Source: Ridgeia piscesae (lineage: Eukaryota > Annelida > Polychaeta > Sabellida > Siboglinidae). From it: 64,000 bases of DNA. Of the stretch, positions 1 to 16,261 are shown piece after piece. The translations under genes and the position numbers were made by a program. The notes beneath the pieces were generated by a model, which worked only from the letters and a program-made list of their open reading frames with translations, ran no database searches and was not told where the DNA came from. Position 1 is the stretch's first letter; every line of letters starts with the position of its first letter. The DNA is taken from NCBI GenBank assembly GCA_025642075.2, contig JAODUO010000858.1, positions 1 to 64,000 on the forward strand. The letters are read 5' to 3'.

Positions 1-369
1 TCCTACGAAAACGTATTTTTGGTTTATTGCAATTCGGTATTTTATTTCCGTTTGTGACAGATGTAAGTAGCGGACATGTACGACAGCGCCACTATGCGGC
101 GACTTAATGAAACCAGTTTTACCGTTGTTATTTTATTATAGCCTCGACTTATATTTTAATAAATATTTTTTTTTAAATTTAAAACATGTCTTTTAAATTT
201 GAACTCATTTTTATATGAATATAACATTCGTGGGTTATTTTTGTCTTGCTGAAAATGAGAGACTGTTTTCTTCACAGCATCCTCTAAACAACACACAAAA
301 TGGTACAACTCACATTTCTTTGGAAAAGATTGAAGGTGTAATATTCTTTTCTGTATTTCCCAAAAAACA
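1..369. other. non-repetitive flank, no feature recognised
   Basis: This AT-rich stretch has no convincing reading frame, splice structure or transposon motif. It leads into the AT microsatellites that begin near 373. Confidence 0.5.
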
Positions 370-372
370 AAA

Positions 373-447
<75 letters not shown>

Positions 448-498
448 TTATATATATATATATATTTTATTTATATATATATATGTATATATATATTT

Positions 499-535
<37 letters not shown>

Positions 536-684
536 TATATATATATATATATATACAGGATCCCCCAAAAATTTTCCTCCCATTCAAGGTTTTTAAACCC
601 ACAAAGTTTTGTGAGTAGTCCCGGGCGGGCATTGCTTGAAAATGGCGTATTACTTTTTAAAAACCAATAGAGCATACACTAAAA

Positions 685-727
<43 letters not shown>
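370..727. repeat. interrupted (TA)n microsatellites
   Basis: Two (TA)n blocks lie at about 373-555 and 687-727. They are broken by A/T-run interruptions and separated by about 130 bp of unique sequence. The first block contains many short palindromic TA segments that could form hairpins. Confidence 0.9.
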
Positions 728-732
<5 letters not shown>

Positions 733-814
733 TTTAAAAAATATATATATAATATTTTTTTAAAATATAATTGAAAAAAATAAATAAAAATCATACATAA
801 AAAACTACATAATA

Positions 815-1556
815 CATAAAGCATACATGCATACATGCATAATGCATACATGCATCATCATACATGATACATGATAATCTAATCAACATGCATCATGCAT
901 AATGCATAATCATACACATACATATAATCATACATGCATCAGCATAAATGCATACATGCATACATGCATACATGCATACATGCATACATGCATAAACATA
1001 CATGCATACTGCATACTGCATAAATGCATACATGCATACTGCATACTGCATACGTGCATACTGCATACGTGCATACTGCATACATGCATACTGCATACGT
1101 GCTACGTGCATACGTGCATACGTGCATACCTGCATACCTGCATACCTGCATACGTGCATACGTGCATACGTGCATACGTGCATACATACGTGCAACCTGC
1201 TACGTGCAACGTGCATAAGTGATACGGCAATGCATACGTGCATAGTGCATAGTGCATACGTGCATACGTCATCGTGCATACGTATACTTTTTTACTGTAG
1301 TGATTGTTTTGCATAGCATACGCATAGGGGAGGGATACTGCATACTGCATCATACTGCAAAATCATACTGCATACTGCATACTGCATACGTGATATCAAA
1401 TCATACTATACAAAGCATACATGCATACATTTATACATGTAAGCATACATGCATACATGCATACATGCATACATGCATAAAGCATACATGCATACATGCA
1501 TACTACACATAAATGCATACATGCATACATGCATACATGCATACATCATACAATAC
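815..1556. repeat. compound GCATACAT / GCATACTGCATACGTG repeat
   Basis: Octamer-like units of CATACATG, CATACTG and CATACGTG succeed each other in blocks: ACATGCAT near 940-990, CATACTG near 1005-1095, CATACGTG near 1100-1280, and CATACATG again near 1420-1545. Each block differs from the next by one or two bases, which suggests serial replacement of one unit by a mutated neighbour. The open frames on both strands are repeat artefacts. Confidence 0.9.
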
Positions 1557-1749
1557 ACATACACATTCATACACATACACATACACATACACATACATGT
1601 AAAATACACATACATAACATAACATGATACATAAATACATAAATCATAACATACACATACACATACACATACATACACAAAAATACAATACACATAATCT
1701 ACACAACACAAAAACAACACATACACATACACATACACATACACAAAAC

Positions 1750-1780
<31 letters not shown>

Positions 1781-1845
1781 TAAAATACACAACACATACA
1801 CATACACATAAAAAAACATACACATACACATACACATAAAAACAC

Positions 1846-1882
<37 letters not shown>

Positions 1883-1933
1883 TAAAATAAAATAAAAAAC
1901 ATACACAAAACATAAAATAAAATAAAATAAAAC

Positions 1934-1994
<61 letters not shown>

Positions 1995-2013
1995 ACAAAA
2001 ACATACACATACA
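1556..2013. repeat. (ACATAC)n / (ACACAT)n microsatellite
   Basis: A hexameric CACATA array runs directly on from the preceding compound repeat. Short A-rich interruptions such as AAAATAAAAT occur near 1880-1930. It ends just before the 35-bp satellite. Confidence 0.9.
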
Positions 2014-2049
2014 CAAAAGTGTAAACCTCAAGGTTTTGGAAAGTTTTAA

Positions 2050-5000
2050 AAAACAAAGTGTCTTCTCACGGTGGAAGTTTTTTTACCCCCAAAAGGTGGT
2101 ACTTCCTCCCACCCGTGGAAGTATACACTGTACTTCCTCCCACCCCTGGAAGTATACACAAAGTGTACTTCCTCCCACCCGTGGAAGTATACACAAAGTG
2201 TACTTCCTCCCACCCGTGGAAGTATACACAAAGTGTACTTCCTCCCACCCGTGGAAGTATACACAAAGTGTACTTCCTCCCACCCGTGGAAGTATACACA
2301 AAGTGTACTTCCTCCCACCCGTGGAAGTATACACAAAGTGTACTTCCTCCCATCCGTGGAAGTATACACAAAGTGTACTTCCTCCCACCCGTGGAAGTAT
2401 ACACAAAGTGTACTTCCTCCCACCCGTGGAAGTATACACAAAGTGTACTTCCTCCCACCCGTGGAAGTATACACAAAGTGTACTTCCTCCCACCCGTGGA
2501 AGTATACACAAAGTGTACTTCCTCCCACCCGTGGAGGTATAAACAAAGTGTACTTCCTCCCACCCGTGGAAGTATACACAAAGTGTACTTCCTCCCACCC
2601 GTGGAAGTATACACAAAGTGTACTTCCTCCCACCCGTGGAAGTATACACAAAGTGTACTTCCTCCCACCCGTGGAAGTATAAACAAAGTGTACTTCCTCC
2701 CACCCGTGGAAGTATACACAAAGTGTACTTCCTCCCACCCGTGGAAGTATACACAAAGTGTACTTCCTCCCACCCGTGGAAGTATACACAAAGTGTACTT
2801 CCTCCCACCCGTGGAAGGGATAAACAAAGTGTACTTCCTCCCACCCGTGGAAGTATACACAAAGTGTACTTCCTCCCACCCGTGGAAGTATACACAAAGT
2901 GTACTTCCTCCCACCCGTGGAAGTATAAACAAAGTGTACTTCCTCCCACCCGTGGAAGTATACACAAAGTGTACTTCCTCCCACCCGTGGAAGTTAAAAA
3001 CTTCCTCCCACCCGTGGAAGTATACACAAAGTGTACTTCCTCCCACCCGTGGAAGTATAAACAAAGTGTACTTCCTCCCACCCGTGGAAGGGATAAACAA
3101 AGTGTACTTCCTCCCACCCGTGGAAGTATAAACAAAGTGTACTTCCTCCCACCCGTGGAAGTATAAACAAAGTGTACTTCCTCCCACCCGTGGAAGTATA
3201 AACAAAGTGTACTTCCTCCCACCCGTGGAAGTATAAACAAAGTGTACTTCCTCCCATCCGTGGAAGTATACACAAAGTGTACTTCCTCCCACCCGTGGAA
3301 GTATAAACAAAGTGTACTTCCTCCCACCCGTGGAAGTATAAACAAAGTGTACTTCCTCCCATCCGTGGAAGTATACACAAAGTGTACTTCCTCCCACCCG
3401 TGGAAGTATACACAAAGTGTACTTCCTCCCACCCGTGGAAGTATAAACAAAGTGTACTTCCTCCCACCCGTGGAAGTATAAACAAAGTGTACTTCCTCCC
3501 ACCCGTGGAAGTATACACAAAGTGTACTTCCTCCCACCCGTGGAAGTATAAACAAAGTGTACTTCCTCCCACCCGTGGAAGTATAAACAAAGTGTACTTC
3601 CTCCCACCCGTGGAAGTATAAACAAAGTGTACTTCCTCCCACCCGTGGAAGTATACACAAAGTGTACTTCCTCCCACCCGTGGAAGTATAAACAAAGTGT
3701 ACTTCCTCCCACCCGTGGAAGTATAAACAAAGTGTACTTCCTCCCACCCGTGGAAGTATAAACAAAGTGTACTTCCTCCCACCCGTGGAAGTATACACAA
3801 AGTGTACTTCCTCCCACCCGTGGAAGTATAAACAAAGTGTACTTCCTCCCATCCGTGGAAGTATACACAAAGTGTACTTCCTCCCACCCGTGGAAGTATA
3901 AACAAAGTGTACTTCCTCCCAGCCGTGGAAGTATAAACAAAGTGTACTTCCTCCCACCCGTGGAAGTATAAACAAAGTGTACTTCCTCCCACCCGTGGAA
4001 GTATACACAAAGTGTACTTCCTCCCACCCGTGGAAGTATAAACAAAGTGTACTTCCTCCCATCCGTGGAAGTATAAACAAAGTGTACTTCCTCCCACCCG
4101 TGGAAGTATAAACAAAGTGTACTTCCTCCCACCCGTGGAAGTATAAACAAAGTGTACTTCCTCCCATCCGTGGAAGTATACACAAAGTGTACTTCCTCCC
4201 ACCCGTGGAAGTATACACAAAGTGTACTTCCTCCCACCCGTGGAAGTATAAACAAAGTGTACTTCCTCCCACCCGTGGAAGTATAAACAAAGTGTACTTC
4301 CTCCCATCCGTGGAAGTATACACAAAGTGTACTTCCTCCCACCCGTGGAAGTATACACAAAGTGTACTTCCTCCCACCCGTGGAAGTATAAACAAAGTGT
4401 ACTTCCTCCCACCCGTGGAAGTATAAACAAAGTGTACTTCCTCCCACCCGTGGAAGTATAAACAAAGTGTACTTCCTCCCACCCGTGGAAGTATAAACAA
4501 AGTGTACTTCCTCCCACCCGTGGAAGTATACACAAAGTGTACTTCCTCCCACCCGTGGAAGTATAAACAAAGTGTACTTCCTCCCACCCGTGGAAGTATA
4601 AACAAAGTGTACTTCCTCCCACCCGTGGAAGTATACACAAAGTGTACTTCCTCCCACCCGTGGAAGTATACACAAAGTGTACTTCCTCCCACCCGTGGAA
4701 GTATAAACAAAGTGTACTTCCTCCCACCCGTGGAAGTATACACAAAGTGTACTTCCTCCCACCCGTGGAAGTATACACAAAGTGTACTTCCTCCCACCCG
4801 TGGAAGTATAAACAAAGTGTACTTCCTCCCACCCGTGGAAGTATACACAAAGTGTACTTCCTCCCACCCGTGGAAGTATAAACAAAGTGTACTTCCTCCC
4901 ACCCGTGGAAGTATACACAAAGTGTACTTCCTCCCACCCGTGGAAGTATACACAAAGTGTACTTCCTCCCACCCGTGGAAGTATACACAAAGTGTACTTC

Positions 5001-5718
5001 CTCCCACCCGTGGAAGTATAAACAAAGTGTACTTCCTCCCACCCGTGGAAGTATAAACAAAGTGTACTTCCTCCCACCCGTGGAAGTATAAACAAAGTGT
5101 ACTTCCTCCCACCCGTGGAAGTATAAACAAAGTGTACTTCCTCCCACCCGTGGAAGTATACACAAAGTGTACTTCCTCCCACCCGTGGAAGTATAAACAA
5201 AGTGTACTTCCTCCCATCCGTGGAAGTATACACAAAGTGTACTTCCTCCCACCCGTGGAAGTATAAACAAAGTGTACTTCCTCCCACCCGTGGAGGTATA
5301 CACAAAGTGTACTTCCTCCCACCCGTGGAAGTATACACAAAGTGTACTTCCTCCCACCCGTGGAAGTATACACAAAGTGTACTTCCTCCCACCCGTGGAA
5401 GTATAAACAAAGTGTACTTCCTCCCACCCGTGGAGGTATACACAAAGTGTACTTCCTCCCACCCGTGGAAGTATACACAAAGTGTACTTCCTCCCACCCG
5501 TGGAAGTATAAACAAAGTGTACTTCCTCCCACCCGTGGAAGTATACACAAAGTGTACTTCCTCCCACCCGTGGAAGTATAAACAAAGTGTACTTCCTCCC
5601 ACCCGTGGAAGTGTACACAAAGTGTACTTCCTCCCACCCGTGGAAGTATACACAAAGTGTACTTCCTCCCATCCGTGGAAGTATACACAAAGTGTACTTC
5701 CCCCCACCCGTGGAAGTA
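2050..5718. repeat. 35-bp satellite, subfamily 1 (about 104 copies)
   Basis: The unit reads ACTTCCTCCCACCCGTGG followed by AAGTATACACAAAGTGT and has a 35-bp period. A first degenerate copy lies near 2054-2100, and regular copies start at 2098. Two alternating forms occur, TATACAC and TATAAAC, plus a rarer CATCCG form of the CACCCG segment. The left part (2100-2800) is nearly pure TATACAC; the right part mixes the two forms. The unit holds two dyads: CCAC-CC-GTGG, and ACAC-AAA-GTGT, which the TATAAAC form breaks. Because 35 is not a multiple of three and the unit has no stop on the minus strand, all three minus frames stay open for more than 900 residues. I regard these as non-coding. Confidence 0.97.
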
Positions 5719-6759
5719 TAAACCAAGCTTACTCCTTCCACCCGTGGAGGTATAAACCAAGCTTACTCCCCCCACCCGTGGAAGTATAAACCAAGCTTAC
5801 TCCTTCCACCCGTGGAGGTATAAACCAAGCTTATTTCCCGTGGATGTATAAACCAAGCTTACTCCTCCCACCCGTGGATGTATAAACCAAGCTTACTCCT
5901 CCCACCCGTGGATGTATAAACCAAGCTTACTTCCTCCCACCCGTGGAGGTATAAACCAAGCTTACTCCCCCCACCCGTGGAGGTATAAACCAAGCTTATT
6001 TCATCCCACGCGTTGGTGTATAAACCAAGCTAACTTCCTCACTCCCGTGGATGTATAAACCAAGCTTACTTCCTCACATCCGAGGATGTATATACCAAGC
6101 TTACTTCATCCCACCCGGGGGGTATAAACCAAGCTTACTTCCTATCACCCGTGGAGGTATAAACCAAGCTTACGTCCTACCACCCGTGGAGGTATAAACC
6201 AAGTTTACTTCCTACCACCCGTGGAGGTATAAACCAATCTTACTTCCTACCACCCGTGGAGGTATAAACCAAGCTTACTTCATACCACCCGTGGAGGTAT
6301 AAACCAAGCTTACTTCATACCACCCGTGGAGGTATAAACCAAGCTTACTTCCTACCACCCTTGGAGTTATAAACCAAGCTTACTTCCTACCAGCCGTGGA
6401 TGTACAAACCCAGCTTACTTCCTACCACCCGTGGAGGTATAAACTAAGGTTACTTCCTACCACCCGTGGAGGTATAAACCAAGCTTACTTTCTACCACCC
6501 GTGGAGGTATAAACCAAGGTTACTTCCTACCACCCGTGGAGGTATAAACCAAGCTTACTTCCTACCACCCGTGGAGGTACAAACCAGGCTTACTTCCTAT
6601 TACCCGTGGAGGTATAAACCAAGCTTACTTCCTACCACCCGTGGAGGTTTAAACCAAGCTTACTTCATACCATCCGTGGAGGTATAAACCAAACTTACTT
6701 GCTACCACCCGTGGAGGTATAAATAAACCAAGCTTACTTTCCGTGGAGGTATAAACCAA
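5719..6759. repeat. 35-bp satellite, subfamily 2 (AAGCTTACT form)
   Basis: The same 35-bp period continues without a break, but the AACAAAGTGTACTTCC segment is replaced by AACCAAGCTTACTTCCTACC. Copies are more diverged and contain single-base changes, small deletions and GGATG/GGAGG variants. The last copies near 6720-6759 are truncated. The higher divergence suggests this edge is older or less homogenised than subfamily 1. Confidence 0.95.
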
Positions 6760-10335
<3,576 letters not shown>

Positions 10336-10588
10336 TCACGCTCCTGTCACTGCTCCTGTCACTGCTCCTGTCATTGCTCCTGTCACTGCTCCTGTCACTG
10401 CTCCTGTCACTGCTCCTATCACTGCTCCTGACACTGCTCCTGTCACTGCTCCTGTCACTGCTCCTGTCCCATGTCCTGTCCCTGCTCCTGTCACTGCTCC
10501 TGTCCCTGCTCCTGTCACTGCTCCTGTCACTGCTCCTGTCACTGCTCCTGTCACTGCTCCTGTCACTGCTCCTGTCACTGCTCCTGCT
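10336..10588. repeat. 12-bp minisatellite CTCCTGTCACTG
   Basis: About 21 copies of CTCCTGTCACTG with sparse substitutions (CATTG, CTATC, TGACA, CCCTG and a CCATGTC copy near 10468). The period is a multiple of three, so open frames on both strands show Pro-Val-Thr-Ala or Arg-Ser-Ser-Asp repeats. There is no flanking coding signal. Confidence 0.96.
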
Positions 10589-11034
10589 ACATCTATGTGT
10601 TAACACATATACAGCCCATCATTCCTGTTACACAAACATATTCTAGTTTCAAATATTATTTGTCGTCGCTCATCGAATTGAACGTGCGCAACACCTATAA
10701 TTAAGTTTAAGTTGTTATGAATCTTGTGATAGTGTCAATTTGTTTATCTTGATACTACCACAGTTTTGAATGTCGACCACTCATTCGATTCTGAACGGAA
10801 TGTGAATACGTTACTGTTCTTCGCAGTACTCGTTAACTATACTGTTCAAAGTGTGCAACAAGTAGTTGTTATCAGACTTATTTGTTATCAGACTTATTTC
10901 CAAGCTGCGTGTTGTCTAGATAAGTTATCTCTGTTCGATGGTCCGTGTTACTCGGTGGCTCACGGCAAGTCGCTTCCAAACTGCAACACTTCCTCAAAAT
11001 ACGCTACTGTGTTCTTGGAGATAAGAGAGTTTTT
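10589..11034. other. unique spacer with a 16-bp tandem duplication
   Basis: No gene was recognised. TTATCAGACTTATTTG is duplicated in tandem around 10869-10902. Confidence 0.6.
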
Positions 11035-11090
11035 CGTCGTCGTCGTCGTCGTCGTCGTCGTGGTAGTAGTAGTAGTAGTTGCAGTAGTAT

Positions 11091-11126
<36 letters not shown>

Positions 11127-11291
11127 CAGTAGTAGTAGTAGTAGTAGTAGTAGTAGCAGCAGCAGCAGCAGCAGCAGCTGCAGCAGCAGAGCAGTAGATG
11201 AGTAGTAGCAGTAAGCAGTATAGCAGTAGAGAGAGCAGTAGCGCAGTAGTTTGCAGGAGAGTAGTAGATAAAGTAGTAGTAGCAGCAGGAC

Positions 11292-11334
<43 letters not shown>

Positions 11335-11392
11335 CAGTAGTAGCAGCAGAGCAGCAGCAGAGCAATAACAGCAGCAGCAGCAAGCTAGCCAG

Positions 11393-11483
<91 letters not shown>

Positions 11484-11546
11484 CGAGTAGCAGTAGCAGT
11501 AGCAGCAGCAGCAGCAGCAGCAGCAGAGCAGTAGCAGTAGTAATAG
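11035..11546. repeat. compound GTC / AGT / AGC trinucleotide array
   Basis: GTC repeats (11035-11060) pass to AGT repeats (to about 11155), then to AGC repeats, with further AGT/AGC alternations to 11546. AGCAGC is the main unit from 11295 on. The runs are interrupted and shift frame, so poly-Ala, poly-Ser or poly-Gln frames are not evidence of a gene. Confidence 0.95.
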
Positions 11547-11565
11547 TCACCGCCATTATTGTAAT

Positions 11566-11853
<288 letters not shown>

Positions 11854-11883
11854 TACAATAATGTTCAGCTGAAACCCCAGGGT

Positions 11884-12080
11884 AAGCGGAAGTAGCAATA
11901 ACGTCGCAGTAGCATTGCAGCAGTAAATGTGTCAGTAGTAATTAATCTTAGTGGCAATGGCAGTAGTAATCTTAGCAGAAACAACAGCACAGCTGCAGCA
12001 GCAGCAGTTGGAACAACAGCTACAACAACAGGAAAAACACCAACAGCAGCACCGTCACAAGCAGCAGCAGATGTAGTAGT
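11884..12080. repeat. degenerate CAG/CAA/GTA-rich tract
   Basis: Short CAG, CAA, ACA and GTA runs look like a decayed extension of the trinucleotide array at 11.0-11.5 kb. Confidence 0.6.
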
Positions 12081-13916
12081 GAGTATTTCCGTCAACGAGC
12101 GTTATACGATCTACTGAACATTACAACGATTTTCGCTGCAGGTTTTCCAATTGCCTGTCCGCGTAGAGCTGCAATAAATAATGAAAGCTGCGGGTTTACG
12201 ACAACGGATGCATCTTATCTGTTGGCAGAAGTATTCAGTTTGACGCGGTATTTACGTAGTAGCGAAACAGCCGGATGTACGCAATGGCAATAAAGGCAGC
12301 GTTAGAACTCCGAGTAGGTGGCGTTTTTAACTAGAGAGCCGGAATATAAAATATTCGCAGGCAAAACAGTTCGCAGTTTTATGCACCCCGGGGTTGAGTC
12401 TAAAATTTAATACAACAGTAACACAAACCAAGATGGCCGCCAGCACAATAAATCCATGGCAATATTAGGACTAGGGTTGAAGGTATTTTCTAATAATTCG
12501 TTTCATATTAATTAAGATATCAAGAGCCCCCAATATTGACATAACCCATTTGTTTCAATACATTTATTTATCAAATATGCATGGCGGTATACAATTAAAC
12601 TGTTTTAGCATCTGTCACCGAGGCGACGCAATGAGGCGCCACCAGATGTCGCTTACACGAGCCTGGCAACTTGACTCCTTTTGACTGCAACAACACTGTT
12701 TGGTTATCCTGAATAGGATTTCCAATTAAATCGACTTAATTGGTGTGTCGTAAAAAAGTTTTACAGTTTACACGAAACATTCCAACTTGTCTTAACTCCG
12801 TAAAATATTCCAACTTGTCTCCGTAAAACGCAACAAAAAACAGAACAGACACATATTAATTCTACGTCAGTTTTCTTACATTCTACTGTACATAACCTTT
12901 TCCAAAATGCCTTTATTTGTTTTATTTAAATTCAGTTAAACTGTAAGAAACTGACATGCGTTAACCTATACACATAATATCATGCTAAATACATTTTATT
13001 TTCCATATTAAATAGGAGCACAATCATCGAAGTGCGGTGAAGCCTACAAACGGTAAAAGTGGTTGAGCTTCTGTCACTAGACTCTTTCTGGCGGCGAACT
13101 AACGCAGTGTCACCAGAATCGAGAATTGAAAATAGTTGACCCCGTTGCTCCATTTAATTGGTATTACTATTTTGCCACTGGTGGGTTTTTCTATTCTCTC
13201 ATTGTCCAATGACTAGTGTTACTCTTCAGTGCCGATGTTTATCTATTATCTTCACATATACGTGATGACCTCGTTTAAGTAAGTAATTTCATGTTAGTTT
13301 ACTTCCGCTTGCTCTGGAGTAAACATTCATGACATTACTGTATGATGTCTCGCGCATTAATACGTGCAGCATGGCCCCACCAACGTTTGGATATTTATTC
13401 CGTAATACAAAAAGAATTTTTCCAAATCTGTTTGAAACTCCTAAGTATGCTTTTCATAATCAGTCAATGAAAAGATAATCTGTTTTCATTCATGTATTAT
13501 GATTTAACATTTGAATATTGGATCTTGCGAGAAGTCATCATTTGTGTAATAACCTATATTAAAAAAATGCATGTTACGCCTTTGTATATTCACATGATTG
13601 TAGCATGTTACATGAACGTTGATAACATATATCGCAAGTTTGACACTCAACGATTTTGACACAGATAATAACGACGATGCTTTGTACATGTTTCGCCGAA
13701 GCGGTTCACTTGACCATAGACTACACAGGTATCGACGAAGCTGCCGCTGTAGCTATAATTACAACCTAGGGTTCAACGTTCCCAACAGTCACATCGTTCT
13801 CGCACCCCGCATTGTCTGAAGTTACAACGACTGTGTGATAACATTTCAGTTGTCATGCAACGACCGCTGCTATTGACACTGGTGCGCTGTGTTATCAGTG
13901 TGTGACTCATATAAGA
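12081..13916. other. unique intergenic DNA
   Basis: Nothing is recognised in about 1.8 kb. No reading frame longer than about 66 residues shows a family motif. Confidence 0.5.
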
Positions 13917-14066
13917 CATGTCCGCCGTCCGCCGTCCGCCGTCCGCCGTTCGCCCGTCCGCTCGTTGTCTGCCGTCCGTCCGTCCGCCGTCCGTCCGCTC
14001 TCCATCCGCCGTCCGCCCGCCGTTCGTCCGCCGTCCGCCCGCTGTCTGTCCGTCCGTCCGTCCATC
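13917..14066. repeat. degenerate GTCCGCC / GTCCGTCC repeat
   Basis: Imperfect CCGTCCG units with interspersed CGCC and TGTC segments. It is compositionally related to the large CCGT array at 40.56-41.22 kb but much more decayed. Confidence 0.85.
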
Positions 14067-15639
14067 AGACGTTACGCTTCGCGCCACGCCCCACCTCCAA
14101 CCGAACAGTACATCCGATGAGCCCGCAGCGGAAACTAGCAACACAGATTGCGCGAGATAAGTGCTCGGGTAGAGTGGTCATTATGCACCGGCTTACATCC
14201 ACCCGTGAAGCAAAACATCAAGAGCAGCTGTTATAACAATGGCAGTATTTTGATCTTAACATTTACTGAACATAAAGCCACTCACTGTGTCCACGTCTCT
14301 CCGGCTAAGAAAAAAACATTAATTTGAATACACACGGAAATAACTAAAAACTATTTATTGAGGTAAAATTCATGTCATCAATGATTCAAGGAATGGGCGT
14401 AAGATGACGTTTGGGCATCGTTGCCTGTAATAGTCAAAAGATAGCGTGTTTATATACATAACGTAACTTTCTTGTGTGTCTTCGCATTGGAAGCATAATA
14501 GCACTTTACTTGAATGATACATATTGCGGTCGACACTGGGTAACACGTAAGCGGCATCGTATAACAGTTAACATTATCTTTACTGTGCTGATATCAATTT
14601 CGCAAATGGCATACAGTGGAAATTAAGGTGATTCCGACTCCAGCTAAATATTTTGATTCCTAATCAAACAAAACTATTTTATTCTAATTCAGATTACAAC
14701 CACATTACAACGACTCTGATTGCAACTATATATGACACTTTAACGTGATTGTTTAGCGCAGAATGTAACTTTAACAATTTCCCTTTGCCTAATATAAAAT
14801 TAGAGACTTAGTAAATATGTTATTAATTATAATGCCTTGAATTTTGTATGTGCTTGAAAATTTAGGCAAGTACAATTTGGAGTAAAAAAATGCAGTGTTC
14901 CTGTCTTTTCTCAGTGTATAACCAACCGTTGACGTAACACGGTCCAGTCGTTTACTCGTGCCCGTGTCATGTATTCCTCAGGCGGGCCCTTTGTCTATCC
15001 GTTTGTCTGACCTCGTAACCGCACGAAGATTATATGTCTTGACAGGTACATCTACTGGGTAGGTATGTCAGTTATGTTTATAATCGCTTCCGGGCAGACG
15101 CAAGTGCGTACAGCCTTTGGCGCGTGTGGGTGGAAAATGCACGAAAATACGGGGCCGACTGATTTCGCAGCTTATCGACCGAGGCCTTGCGCACTCGGTG
15201 CATGCGCTGTCACGGGTAGTCGGTCATCGGGGTCGAGACGGGAGGGGCGGGGGCGAGACGCGTTAACCCATTCCGTCGAGCTTCGCGGGTTGCCCGAGGG
15301 CAATCAGCGGAATGTCGAAACATAACAGTTCATAGGTCAACGCGAGAATAGGCCCGCTGCTTGATTCTGACGTGAACTTTCCGCTGGCGTCTGACATAGC
15401 CTTGATTGGGTAACGGACGTATCGACGACATTTCCGGCAAAAGCCAAGCTATTTTAAGAAGATTCATCGAAAGTGGTTAAGACTTACGGCAAGCCTTCTA
15501 ATGTGGCTGGATGAAAGTTGTGTATTTTTTGGCATGCGCGTTGGTTGGTTTACGGAACTGAGAGTGCGATACGGTAGTTAACCAAGGCAGCCAACTAAGG
15601 AGAAAATCGCACGACTTATTTACAATAAACTAGTCTTAT
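14067..15639. other. unique intergenic DNA
   Basis: Apart from a GC- and CpG-rich patch at about 15100-15320, nothing is recognised. Confidence 0.5.
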
Positions 15640-16221
15640 GCCGTGTTCACGACTTTGATCCGCATCTAGGATACGGATCCCAATCCGGGTAGCGCAATAT
15701 GAACACACTTAATCTCCAGTAAGCTATTCGAATTCTAATGCTAGAAAATCGGTTAACCGGATTAGGATGCGGATTAAGCAAATACCAACGGTCCGTTTGC
15801 TTTGATTCGGCGATAGCGGCATTGCTGCATGACGGACCTGGTAGTCTCGCGCAGAAGTCTCGCGTGATATAACAAGGAGAAACACTGTTCGTCGAAGTGA
15901 CATTTGCAGGGTCCACCTGTGCTATAATGAACGTCTTAAAAGCGCCATTCGAAGCCAGTTGTTTCTGCGATGTACCTATATCATGTTATGTTCGCGGCTA
16001 ATAAGTGGACAAGTTACTACTGTCATATACTTTAATTTGATAACCTGACATACTGATAAATTGATTTCCGCTTCCGACTTACATATCAGTGATCCGTATA
16101 CGACGCCTCCCGATGCACTACTTCGGTTGAGGCTGTAATACGGGCCAACCTTTTATATGTGAACACAACCGAATTAGTTGCTCCGCATCGTCGTTCGGTT
16201 GAAAATCGTATGAGAACACGG
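15640..16221. mobile_element. nonautonomous DNA transposon (MITE-like), 582 bp
   Basis: The left end reads GCCGTGTTCACG and the right end, read on the minus strand, CCGTGTTCTCAT, so about 10 bp of the termini are inverted copies. The direct repeat TCTTAT flanks it on both sides (15634-15639 and 16222-16227), as expected of a 6-bp target-site duplication. Inside, TGAACACA-like and GGATNCGG-like segments recur (for example near 15700, 15760 and 16160), as is common in subterminal regions of MITEs. No transposase frame is present. The superfamily cannot be assigned, because 6-bp duplications are unusual for the commonest groups. The ends could be a few bases off. Confidence 0.6.
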
Positions 16222-16261
16222 TCTTATATGTGACGCCTTGTTCTAAGCCCGCAGAAATTAA

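Noticed and set aside
2066..5775. Minus-strand frames of 915-1230 residues
   Set aside because: They are the three frames of a stop-free 35-bp satellite unit. All three are open at once, so there is no coding signal.
13766..13800. tRNA B-box-like GGTTCAACGTTCCC
   Set aside because: No A-box or cloverleaf fits around it.
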